Source: Desulfofundulus luciae (lineage in GTDB: Bacteria; Bacillota; Desulfotomaculia; Desulfotomaculales; Desulfovirgulaceae). Taken from it: a stretch of DNA of 47,573 nucleotides. The stretch's first letter is position 1. The number at the start of each line of letters is the position of its first letter. Below the pieces are notes generated by a model, which was not told where the DNA came from, did not search any database, and saw only the letters and a program-made list of their open reading frames with translations. A program made the position numbers and the translations under genes. Shown piece after piece: positions 1 through 7,233 of the stretch. Where the stretch lies: positions 1-47,573 of the forward strand of contig NZ_JAUSUX010000021.1 of assembly GCF_030813795.1 (NCBI RefSeq), read 5' to 3'.

Positions 1-90
1 AATTTTTAAGTATTCCGCTAACTAAGATCCTTGATTTTACTGGGTTTCCAGCTTCGTTGGAAATGTATGGGGCGCTAAAGTTTCAAACTT

Positions 91-389
91 GAGTTCAAAG
101 CCCTCATCCTGCAGCGGCTGTTCGACCTGTCCGACCGAAACTGGAAGAAGCCTGCCGGTTCGACCTCCGTTTCAAATACATCCTTGTTTTAGAGCTGGAT
201 GACATGGGTTTTGACCACAGCATTTTCGGCCGTTCCCGGGACCGCCTCCTCCAGTCGGAAAAACACAAAGAAGCCTTTTTCAAACTGCTTGGGCTTTTGG
301 TAGATGAAGGGCTGGTTAAAGAAAAGGAAAAGAAGTGCGTAGACTCCACCCACATCATTGCCAATGTGGCGGTACCGGCGGACACGTAA
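91..389 (+). pseudogene. IS1182-family transposase fragment, frameshifted
   Basis: This is a remnant of the N-terminal third of an IS1182/IS5-like DDE transposase. The reading starts as EFKALILQRLFDLSDR in one frame and, after what looks like loss of one base near position 143, continues in another frame with the family-typical FDLRFKYILVLELDDMGFDH and then CVDSTHIIANV, where the aspartate would be the first catalytic acid. It stops at 389 inside the family's linker, so the second and third catalytic residues are absent. An in-frame TAA lies just upstream of the readable part. It cannot be active. I recognise the family from the DDxGFDHS and DSTHIxAN motifs. Confidence 0.72.
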
Positions 390-476
390 TCGTCAAATAT
401 TTTTTAAAGAGTTTGCTCTCACGTCATAATAGCATAATCATACCTGCGCAAAAGGATTTTTGGAAGGAAGGTGAAA

Positions 477-2108
477 ATGGTGGCGGGTAACGTATGGGAT
501 TACAACGGCCCTCTCATCTGGCCGGCAACCGTACCAAGGCTAACCGAATGTAATTATTCTCCTCATGCGCCGTGGATTTCCGATTTCATTGTCGATCGTT
601 TTTTGGGTGTGACGTACGATTTAGATGACCGCGGTATAAACTGGATAGCCGGTCTTCTGGGGAAAGAAGAATTTAAGTGCCGTCTGGTTTTACTGCTTTA
701 CCCTGCATGTGCCACGCGAAAGGAGCACCTTGAGCACATGCTCTGGTGGCAAGATTCTTACGGGGGTCGCTTTGAGGCACGCTTGCTACCGGTAAACACA
801 CGGCCCCTGACCGTGTTGGCGCTGTTGCACAAAAACAGGTGGGTAATGGCGGTTGGGGCTGCGCCTAATTTGGGAGCCGACGGGACGTATCCCGGGCTAC
901 TTAATTTATTCTTTCTGCCGGATGGTATTCTCCTTGAAAACTGGCGCAGATGGTTTGAGCTGCTTTGGCATGCTTCCGTACCCCTTACGGTAGAATCCGC
1001 CGCCATCCCTCCCCTTGTGCCGGCAAAAGGCTCAGAAGAGGCCGCAAGGCTGTGGGCGGAGTACGTGCAGGCATGCTATGGTCTTTTAAACGAAGAGGGA
1101 AAAGATGTACAGTTGGAGGAGGCGGTGGTGAGGGAAGAGAGCAGGCCGGCTATGGCACAAAGCGATCGGGTAGAATTTTCGGTGACCGCCGAAATGGGGA
1201 TACCCCGCCTTGATCCGCTGGCAGAAAAAATAGACCGCATTTTTCAAAAGGGCAAGCTGGTAAGCATTGATAAGTACAGCCGCATACCGCCTCTAGAGAT
1301 TCCAATAAGGCCTGAATGGTTCGGCATCGAATCCTTTCGCCGTGTAGGATCAGTTACACGCCGTGTTTCATATAAGGTGTCAGTGTTTCGTGATAAAGAG
1401 ATACGGATCATTGATAATAAAAAGAAAGCAGCTCAGAACTTATTGCGGCGTTTTAGTTTTTCTCTGGCGGATGGCCAGTGGTTAATTCCGGTCGATGCCA
1501 TCCGGCTTTTCGAAGAGGAATTGGAGCGGATTAACAGTGAAGGCATAGAGCAGGTTAAAAAGATAGTGGGTGATAAGATAGAGGAATTCATTGAAGCTCG
1601 CAAAGAGGAAATATTTGATGATGTTGAAGATATGTATCGAGAGTTTTATCCTCAAGGGTCCTTGCCCCAGCATGCGAAAAGAGAAATTTTAAAGGCGCGA
1701 GGTGAAAGGTTACAAAAGCTTGGCGGCCAGAGGTTGCTGCCCCAGGTAGCTTATGCTGAAGTCCGCTTTTCGCCTGAAAGTGACTCTAAATGGACAAGTC
1801 CCTGGGCTCAGGCCTTGCGACTGTTGAAAGATATTGCCGAGTATCCACGCAAGTTCGTTACGGATCCGTACTTTGCACGAGGGTTACGTGTTAATGGGGA
1901 CGACCTGCTAAGAGCAATGAACGTCTGTAATGATATGTGCGTTAAGCTATGGTTTGAACACGGGACTAAGGTAGAAGAACGGGCCAGAAATGAATTAAAC
2001 ATTTTACAACAGATTATCCAGCAAGAAGATACTGACCAGAGGGCAAAATGTGCAGCAATTTTAGCCTTGATCGAAGGAGAGGAACCCCCCACATTCCCTA
2101 ATTCATAG
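477..2108 (+). CDS. Unrecognised large soluble protein, 543 residues
   Basis: I do not recognise this family. The protein has no signal peptide or membrane segment. Residues about 1-200 look like a compact alpha/beta domain, with hydrophobic strands such as CRLVLLLYPACAT and WVMAVGAAPNLGADG that faintly recall the phospholipase D or restriction-enzyme-like folds, although no HxKxxxxD pair is visible. Residues about 330-400 are highly charged and probably a long helix or coiled coil. The C-terminal 150 residues are helical. ATG 477 is preferred over GTG 471 because the GGAAGGAAGG purine tract ends too close to 471. It stands alone between a dead transposase and non-coding DNA, so an accessory, possibly defence, role is possible but not shown. 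It has more AT-rich stretches than the core genes downstream. Confidence 0.6.
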   Translation: MVAGNVWDYNGPLIWPATVPRLTECNYSPHAPWISDFIVDRFLGVTYDLDDRGINWIAGLLGKEEFKCRLVLLLYPACATRKEHLEHMLWWQDSYGGRFEARLLPVNTRPLTVLALLHKNRWVMAVGAAPNLGADGTYPGLLNLFFLPDGILLENWRRWFELLWHASVPLTVESAAIPPLVPAKGSEEAARLWAEYVQACYGLLNEEGKDVQLEEAVVREESRPAMAQSDRVEFSVTAEMGIPRLDPLAEKIDRIFQKGKLVSIDKYSRIPPLEIPIRPEWFGIESFRRVGSVTRRVSYKVSVFRDKEIRIIDNKKKAAQNLLRRFSFSLADGQWLIPVDAIRLFEEELERINSEGIEQVKKIVGDKIEEFIEARKEEIFDDVEDMYREFYPQGSLPQHAKREILKARGERLQKLGGQRLLPQVAYAEVRFSPESDSKWTSPWAQALRLLKDIAEYPRKFVTDPYFARGLRVNGDDLLRAMNVCNDMCVKLWFEHGTKVEERARNELNILQQIIQQEDTDQRAKCAAILALIEGEEPPTFPNS

Positions 2109-2307
2109 CTATTGAAGAAGCGAGTCCAGTTGGCCAGAGCTGGTACAGGATGGGTCGCTCTTTCTTACTCGGGGACAGATCACCATGCTGTCGGCGACAG
2201 GATGCCCTTCTTGCCTGAACACCCTCGCCCTGGTCCGGTGCAGCTACCGCGGTCCGGGCCAAAGGCGACCTCGGTGTGGGATGCCACTCGCTCGGCCACC
2301 CAGTGTA

Positions 2308-2346
2308 CCCCCAGCCCCCAACCCCCGCCCCCACGGGGGCCGGGGG
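2308..2346. repeat. Four C5 runs followed by G5/G6 runs (G-quadruplex potential)
   Basis: Runs of five C start at 2308, 2315, 2322 and 2328, separated by only 2, 2 and 1 bases, so the minus strand carries four G5 runs with very short loops. G runs at 2335-2339 and 2341-2346 follow on the plus strand and can alternatively pair with the last C run as a hairpin. No gene overlaps it. Confidence 0.7.
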
Positions 2347-2502
2347 GTCTAATTCCGGGAAGCGCCTCCCTCCGGACCCCCATCGGGCCTGTTCCGGCTT
2401 AATTTTAAAGGGCTTCGCCGCTGCCCGCCACCTCCAGCTCTCCCATTGTACCGCTGCCTTTCGGGGCCGCGGCCCCTCATAGCCTCGTCAAGGGTGCGCT
2501 CC

Positions 2503-2555
2503 GCAAAAAAATTTTGGCCTTCGGCCCGGCCCAAAGGGCCTCAAAATTTTTTTGC
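2503..2555. repeat. Inverted repeat with A7T4 arms
   Basis: The left arm at 2503-2519 begins GCAAAAAAATTTTG and the right arm at 2537-2555 ends CAAAATTTTTTTGC, its exact reverse complement over 14 bases. A GC-rich loop full of GGCC and GGCCC lies between. The 7-mer GCTCCGC occurs directly repeated at both outer edges, as target duplications around a small mobile hairpin would, but it shares two bases with the arms. Confidence 0.7.
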
Positions 2556-2774
2556 TCCGCCTGGGCCGGCGCCCGGCTCTTGACTCCGGCCGCCGGGCGC
2601 GGTGCAGCTGCGCGGATTTCGCAGCCCGCGGGCTGTTCTGCAAGCACATCGGCGTTTGCGGCTGCGGCCCCTGACTATGGGCTGGCCGCTGCCGCCCGGG
2701 CCCCCAGGGCACCGGCAGCTTAACCAGGGGGCGGCAAATTCGGGCCGGCCGGACGGCCGGCGGGGAAAAAATTA

Positions 2775-2803
2775 TTGTCAAATTACTGATTTTACAGTAT
2801 AAT
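2775..2803 (+). promoter_or_regulatory. Sigma-A type promoter for the hyd maturation operon
   Basis: TTGTCA at 2775-2780 and a perfect TATAAT at 2798-2803 are separated by 17 bases, one mismatch from consensus. Transcription should start near 2810, about 250 bases before the first gene of the maturation operon, which leaves a long leader. Confidence 0.8.
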
Positions 2804-2809
2804 CTTTCA

Positions 2810-2967
2810 TAAGTACCCTGACGGATGGGGGCCTGATGGCGCTTTTCCAGAGGGGTGTAAAAACGGCATAGCAGCCTTCCCTGCGAAAAGGGTTTTTCCT
2901 GTACTCAAGGGGGCAGCGAAGAACTGGGCAGCAGCCTGCTTTTCGTGGGAGAAAGGCAGGCTTTTTT
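2810..2967 (+). ncRNA. Structured leader or small RNA of unknown family
   Basis: Transcription from the promoter at 2775-2803 would give about 158 nucleotides ending at an intrinsic terminator before any gene. Internal pairing is visible, for example CCCT with AGGG around a GCGAAA loop near 2880-2890, and AGTAC near 2812 with GTACT near 2900. No gene start with a ribosome site lies inside. It could be an attenuating riboswitch controlling the regulator, aspA and hydFEG, or a free-standing small RNA. I could not match it to a known riboswitch class from memory. Confidence 0.5.
2933..2967 (+). terminator. Intrinsic terminator or attenuator ahead of the hyd regulator gene
   Basis: AGCCTGC at 2933-2939 pairs with GCAGGCT at 2956-2962, the stem is extended by TTTTC/GAGAAA, and a run of six T follows. 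It sits between the promoter and the first gene, so operon expression needs readthrough or a second start not visible to me. Confidence 0.75.
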
Positions 2968-3063
2968 GTTTACATTAATAGCGTCTTTTAAAAAGGGCAT
3001 GGTGCGCTCATTTGTGAACGAATTGCGGGGTGCGTTTAAGCTGCGGCGTTGGGAGGTGAAAGT

Positions 3064-3315
3064 GTGGAAAGGCGCATTGGGGTGGTCGGCATCCTGGTCG
3101 AAGACCGCCAGCATGCCGCGGGGAAGATCAACAGCATTTTAAGTGAGTACGCGGAGATTATTGTGGGGCGCATGGGCATACCTTACCGTGAGAAGAACCT
3201 TTCGGTCATCGCCCTGATTGTTGACGGCACCACCGACGAAATCGGGGCTATGACGGGAAAACTGGGCAGTATCAGGGGTGTGCAGGTGAAAAGCGCCCTG
3301 GTGTCCCGCAAGTAA
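3064..3315 (+). CDS. TM1266-type iron-only hydrogenase system regulator
   Basis: This 83-residue protein is a small ACT/NikR-C-like ferredoxin-fold protein of the family annotated as putative iron-only hydrogenase system regulator, known from Thermotoga TM1266. The visible fold signature is the first strand RRIGVVGILVED, the helix with NSILSEYAEIIVGRMGIP, the strand LSVIALIVDG and a second helix with MTGKLGSIRGVQVKSALV. GTG 3064 is chosen because GGGAGGTG lies 5 bases upstream; an in-frame TTG at 3049 lies in front of that ribosome site. The family is normally beside hydE/hydF/hydG, as here. No DNA-binding domain is present, so it probably senses a ligand or acts through a partner. The mode of action is unknown. 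Confidence 0.82.
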   Translation: MERRIGVVGILVEDRQHAAGKINSILSEYAEIIVGRMGIPYREKNLSVIALIVDGTTDEIGAMTGKLGSIRGVQVKSALVSRK

Positions 3316-3321
3316 CATAGT

Positions 3322-3418
3322 TATTCAGTAAAACCGCTAAGAGGAGGATGCGGTGCTGTCGGCGCGGAGCACCGGAGTGAGCGGGGACAACGCCGCATCC
3401 AACCGGGTTCACTGAATA
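3322..3418. repeat. Long imperfect inverted repeat between regulator and aspA
   Basis: TATTCAGT at 3322-3329 pairs with ACTGAATA at 3411-3418, GGATGCGG at 3346-3353 with CCGCATCC at 3393-3400, and GGTGCT at 3352-3357 with AGCACC at 3368-3373. The element fills almost the whole 129-base gap inside the operon and could be a dispersed palindromic repeat or an RNA processing or stability structure. Confidence 0.6.
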
Positions 3419-3444
3419 TTTACTTTAAAGGGTGTTGGGTTGAG

Positions 3445-4884
3445 GTGTCCTACCGGGTAGAAAAAGATTTGCTGGGTGAAAGGGAAATCCCCCGGGAGGC
3501 CTACTACGGCATCCATACTTTAAGGGCCAAAGAAAATTTTGCCGTGTCCGGGATTCCCGTTCATCGTGAGCTCATCTGGGCCCTGGCCCTGGTCAAAAAA
3601 GCCGCGGCCATGGCCAACAGGGAGATTGGTTTGCTGGAACCCCGCATTGCCGGGGCCATAGTGCAGGCGGCGGAAGAACTGGCCCGGGGGCAGTGGCATG
3701 ATCAAATTGTCGTCGATGCCTTTCAGGGCGGGGCGGGCACTTCCACCAACATGAATGTCAACGAGGTCATTGCCAACCGGGCCATTGAAATCCTGGGGGG
3801 GACGAAGGGAGATTACTCACTGGTCCATCCGCTGGATCACGTAAACCTGGGCCAGTCCACCAATGACGTTTACCCTACGGCCCTGCGGGTGGCGGCCATC
3901 AAACTGGTGCGGCAGTTGAGCCAGGCCATGGCCGTTCTGCAGGGGGCCCTGCAGGCCAGGGAAAAGGAGTTTGCCTCCATACTCAAGATCGGCCGCACCC
4001 AGCTGCAGGATGCAGTGCCCATTACCCTGGGCCAGGAGTTCAGCGCCTACGCCGAGGCTGTAGCCCGGGACTGGTGGCGTTTGTACAAGGCAGAGGAACG
4101 CCTGCGGCAGGTTAACCTGGGTGGGACAGCCGTGGGGACGGGACTCAACGCCAGCCGGCGTTATATCTTCCGGGTGGTGGAGATACTGCGGGAGCTGACC
4201 GGTTTTGGCCTGGCCCGGGCGGAAAATACCGTAGAAGCCACGCAAAATGCCGACATTTTCGCGGAGGTCTCCGGCTTTGTAAAGACCGCCGCCGTCAACA
4301 TGGCCAAGATAGCCGGGGATTTGCGCCTGTTATCTTCCGGCCCCCGGGCGGGACTGGGGGAAATCGTGCTGCCTGAGGTGCAGGCCGGTTCATCGATCAT
4401 GCCCGGCAAGGTCAACCCCGTGATACCTGAAATGGTCACCCAGGTGGCCTACCAGGTGATGGCCGGCGATGTGGCCATTAACATGGCCGCGGCTTCCGGG
4501 CAGCTGGAGTTAAATGCCTTCCTTCCCCTGATTGCCCACAATTTGCTCCACTCCCTGGAAATGATGACCGGGGCGGCCAGGTTGCTGGCGGAAAAATGCG
4601 TCCGGGGCATTCAAGCTGATGAGGCCCGCTGCCGGCAGTTGCTGGAAGCCAGCCAGGGGGTGATCACCGCCTTTGTCCCTTACCTGGGCTACGAGAAGGC
4701 TACCGCCATGGTTCTGCGGGCGGTCCGGAGCGGCCGGCCGGTGACGGAACTGCTGGTGGAGGAGGGGTTGTTCACCAGGGAGGAAATCGAAGCAATCCTG
4801 AAGCCGGAAGAGCTGACCACACCGGGTGTGGCCGGCGTGCGGCATTTAAAGCGCTTTTTAACCAGGGAAGGTGATAAGCCATGA
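3445..4884 (+). CDS. aspA: Aspartate ammonia-lyase
   Basis: The enzyme converts L-aspartate to fumarate and ammonia in the cytoplasm. At 479 residues it has the usual family length. The fumarase/aspartase superfamily signature GSSIMPGKVNP is at about residues 317-327 and carries the mobile catalytic-loop serine; FQGGAGTSTNMNVNEVIANR and GQSTNDVYPTALR, the other two conserved blocks, are also present. The start is GTG 3445, agreeing with the homologous N-terminus. Its stop overlaps the hydF start by 4 bases, so the two are translationally coupled. Location inside an H-cluster maturation operon recurs in clostridia and suggests an ammonia supply for the bridging amine of the cofactor; that role is inference. 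Fumarase is an unlikely alternative given the closeness to AspA. Confidence 0.88.
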   Translation: MSYRVEKDLLGEREIPREAYYGIHTLRAKENFAVSGIPVHRELIWALALVKKAAAMANREIGLLEPRIAGAIVQAAEELARGQWHDQIVVDAFQGGAGTSTNMNVNEVIANRAIEILGGTKGDYSLVHPLDHVNLGQSTNDVYPTALRVAAIKLVRQLSQAMAVLQGALQAREKEFASILKIGRTQLQDAVPITLGQEFSAYAEAVARDWWRLYKAEERLRQVNLGGTAVGTGLNASRRYIFRVVEILRELTGFGLARAENTVEATQNADIFAEVSGFVKTAAVNMAKIAGDLRLLSSGPRAGLGEIVLPEVQAGSSIMPGKVNPVIPEMVTQVAYQVMAGDVAINMAAASGQLELNAFLPLIAHNLLHSLEMMTGAARLLAEKCVRGIQADEARCRQLLEASQGVITAFVPYLGYEKATAMVLRAVRSGRPVTELLVEEGLFTREEIEAILKPEELTTPGVAGVRHLKRFLTREGDKP

Positions 4885-6164
4885 GCCTGAATGCTACCCC
4901 CCGGGGGCAGCGGCTGCATATTGCCCTTTTCGGCCGGCGCAATGCAGGCAAATCCAGCTTAATTAACGCCATAACTAACCAGGAAGTGGCCATCGTTTCC
5001 GGCATCCCCGGCACAACCACCGATCCCGTAGCCAAAGCCATGGAGCTCCTCCCCCTCGGGCCGGTGATGATTATCGACACGGCGGGGTTGGACGATACCG
5101 GGGAACTGGGCGCCCTGCGGGTGCAGAAAACCCTGGAGGTGCTTAACAAAACCGACCTGGCCCTTTTGGTGGTGGATCCCGGGCGGGGAATTGGGGAATA
5201 TGAAAGGGATGTGGTGAACCGGGCCCGGGAACAAAAAGTGCCGGTGCTGGGAGTAATCAATAAAATCGACCTCTACCCCGAAGCGGTTAACCGCCCGTGG
5301 CAGCAGGAACTGGATGTGCCCTTTGTGGCAGTCAGCGCTTTGACCCGCCGGGGCATCAATGAGCTGAAAATGGCCGTCGTAAAGGCCGCCCCCAGGGACT
5401 GGTCTCTTCCCACCATTGTGGGGGACCTGATTGAACCGGGGGACCTGGTCGTACTGGTCATCCCCATCGACAAGGCCGCTCCCAGGGGGAGGCTCATCCT
5501 CCCGCAGCAGCAGGTAATCCGGGACGTGCTGGAAAACGACGCCGTGGCAGTGATGGTCAAGGAGCGGGAGCTGAAGCACGCCCTGGCCAGCATGGCCGTG
5601 AAGCCGAAGCTGGTGGTTACCGATGCCTCGGCCTATCTCAAGGCCGTGGCCGACACACCGCCGGATGTGCTTTTTACCTCCTTCTCCATCCTGTTTGCCC
5701 GCTATAAAGGAGACCTGCCCACCCTGGTGGCCGGGGCCAGGGCCGTCAAAGATTTAAAGCCCGGGGACAAAATCCTCATTGCCGAGGCCTGTACCCATCA
5801 CCCCATCCAGGATGATATCGGCCGGGTGAAGATCCCCCGCTGGCTCCGGCAGGCGGTGGGAGGGGAACTGGTATTTGACGTGGCCAGCGGCGGGAGCACC
5901 CTGCCCGAAAATCTCCGGGATTACAAGCTGATCGTGCACTGCGGGGCCTGTATGCTCAACCGCAGGGAAATGCTTTACCGGATCATGCAGGCCCAGGAAG
6001 CCGGGGTGCCCATTGTCAACTACGGTGTGCTCATGGCCCACATTCACGGCGTTTTAAAGCGGGCATTATCCCCCTTCCCCCAGGCTTTAGCCGTTCTTGA
6101 AGAGGAACAGGTGGAATTTGAAGACGAGCTGGCCCTGTTGAGCAGGTATCGCGAACACAGGTGA
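4881..6164 (+). CDS. hydF: [FeFe]-hydrogenase maturation GTPase HydF
   Basis: HydF is the scaffold on which the diiron subcluster of the H-cluster is assembled before transfer to the hydrogenase. Residues about 10-170 are an Era-like GTPase: P-loop GRRNAGKSS, G2 threonines in GTTTD, G3 DTAG and G4 NKID. The C-terminal cluster domain keeps the [4Fe-4S] ligands, with CTHH at about residue 304 and HCGAC at about 353-357. At 427 residues it is full length. ATG 4881 overlaps the aspA stop, and hydE begins 4 bases after its own stop, so aspA-hydF-hydE-hydG is one tightly packed unit. Confidence 0.95.
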   Translation: MSLNATPRGQRLHIALFGRRNAGKSSLINAITNQEVAIVSGIPGTTTDPVAKAMELLPLGPVMIIDTAGLDDTGELGALRVQKTLEVLNKTDLALLVVDPGRGIGEYERDVVNRAREQKVPVLGVINKIDLYPEAVNRPWQQELDVPFVAVSALTRRGINELKMAVVKAAPRDWSLPTIVGDLIEPGDLVVLVIPIDKAAPRGRLILPQQQVIRDVLENDAVAVMVKERELKHALASMAVKPKLVVTDASAYLKAVADTPPDVLFTSFSILFARYKGDLPTLVAGARAVKDLKPGDKILIAEACTHHPIQDDIGRVKIPRWLRQAVGGELVFDVASGGSTLPENLRDYKLIVHCGACMLNRREMLYRIMQAQEAGVPIVNYGVLMAHIHGVLKRALSPFPQALAVLEEEQVEFEDELALLSRYREHR

Positions 6165-6168
6165 TCCT

Positions 6169-7233
6169 ATGCGGCACGAGTTCATGGAAGCGCTGGCCAA
6201 AGCCAGAGAAGCCCATAGCCTTGAGCACCAGGAAATCCTCATTCTCCTCCAGGCCCGGGGCGAGGAGGTCGATGCCCTCGGCCGGGCGGCCGATGCCGTG
6301 AGAGCAAAGTACCTGGGAGATGAGGTGCACTTACGGGGCATCATTGAGTTTTCCAACTACTGCTGCCGGAACTGCCTTTACTGCGGTCTGCGCCGGGACA
6401 ACCGGAAGTTGCGGCGTTACCGCTTAACTCCCGGGGAAATCCTGGCCGCTGCCCGTAAGGCCGCCGGGCTGGGTCTTCCGACCATTGTTTTGCAATCGGG
6501 GGAGGATCCTCATTACACGGCCCCGGTTCTGGCGGATATAATCAGGCGTTTAAAAGAAGAGGTGGGGGTGGGAGCGGTAACCCTTTCCGTCGGCGAGCGT
6601 TCCTTTGAGGATTACCGCCTGTGGCGGGAAGCGGGGGTCGACCGCTACCTCTTGAAGCACGAAACCGCCGGCGCCACCCTTTTTGCCCGGCTGCGGCCGG
6701 GTACCACCTTGCAGGACCGGTTGCTGCGCCTGAAGTGGTTGCGGGAGCTGGGCTACCAGGTGGGGTCGGGAAACATCGTCGGCCTTCCTGGCCAGACTCT
6801 GGAAACCCTGGCCGCCGACATCCTGCTCATGCGGGAATTGGACGTAGAGATGGCGGGCATTGGCCCCTTCATACCCCATCCGCAAACACCCCTGGCCAAA
6901 GAGCCTCCCGGAGAGCTGGAACTCACCCTGAAGGTGCTGGCCGTGTCCAGGTTGCTCCTTCCCCGGGCCCATTTACCCGCCACCACGGCCCTGGGTACCA
7001 TCCATCCCCAGGGGCGGCGTATGGGGCTTTGCTTTGGGGCCAATGTGATTATGCCGGACGTAACTCCTCCTCCTTATCGCTACTATTACCAGATTTATCC
7101 CGGAAAGGCGGGACTGCACGAGGAAATGGAAACAACACTGGTTTCGTTGAAGAACCTGATCTTTTCCTTAAACCGGCGGGTAGGGAGCGGACCGGGGCAT
7201 TCCCCGAAAATCCAAGGAGGGATGGAACAGTGA
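6169..7233 (+). CDS. hydE: [FeFe]-hydrogenase maturase HydE (radical SAM)
   Basis: HydE is a radical S-adenosylmethionine enzyme that acts on the HydG-made cysteine-bound Fe(CO)2CN complex on the way to the diiron subcluster. The cluster motif CRNCLYC gives the CxxxCxxC ligands at about residues 65, 69 and 72. The following LRRDNRKLRRYRLTPGEI and the glutamate-containing QSGEDPHYT are typical of the HydE/PylB/BioB group. Its 354 residues match the family. ATG 6169 lies 4 bases past hydF, and its last 4 bases overlap hydG. Methylornithine synthase PylB is the closest alternative, excluded by the hydF and hydG neighbours. Confidence 0.93.
   Translation: MRHEFMEALAKAREAHSLEHQEILILLQARGEEVDALGRAADAVRAKYLGDEVHLRGIIEFSNYCCRNCLYCGLRRDNRKLRRYRLTPGEILAAARKAAGLGLPTIVLQSGEDPHYTAPVLADIIRRLKEEVGVGAVTLSVGERSFEDYRLWREAGVDRYLLKHETAGATLFARLRPGTTLQDRLLRLKWLRELGYQVGSGNIVGLPGQTLETLAADILLMRELDVEMAGIGPFIPHPQTPLAKEPPGELELTLKVLAVSRLLLPRAHLPATTALGTIHPQGRRMGLCFGANVIMPDVTPPPYRYYYQIYPGKAGLHEEMETTLVSLKNLIFSLNRRVGSGPGHSPKIQGGMEQ

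Larger units (their letters stand above)
2109..2774. other. GC-rich stretch with no supportable gene
   Basis: About 660 bases follow the unrecognised gene. Short open frames occur on both strands only because stop codons are rare in such GC-rich DNA. They have proline, arginine and glycine-rich translations, no ribosome sites and no recognisable motif. The stretch holds C-rich tracts, a long AT-armed hairpin and many short GGCC palindromes, listed separately. Confidence 0.6.

Noticed and set aside
2112-2802. Many overlapping open frames on both strands in GC-rich DNA
   Set aside because: Low-complexity proline/arginine/glycine-rich translations, no ribosome sites, no motifs; explained by scarcity of stop codons.
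2810-2967. Known RNA classes (TPP, cobalamin, FMN, SAM, fluoride, c-di-GMP riboswitches, SRP RNA, 6S RNA)
   Set aside because: None of their conserved motifs could be found by eye in the leader, so it is left unnamed.
2905-3142. Short open frames on both strands across the leader terminator and the start of the TM1266-type gene
   Set aside because: They overlap the terminator and the well supported regulator gene in other frames and show no family features.
4959-5579. 206-codon open frame antisense to hydF
   Set aside because: Histidine/glycine/glutamine-rich composition typical of the antisense frame; hydF is certain.
6621-7229. A 600-base upstream extension of hydG
   Set aside because: It lies entirely inside hydE in another frame, has no homology, and hydG has a good ribosome site before GTG 7230.
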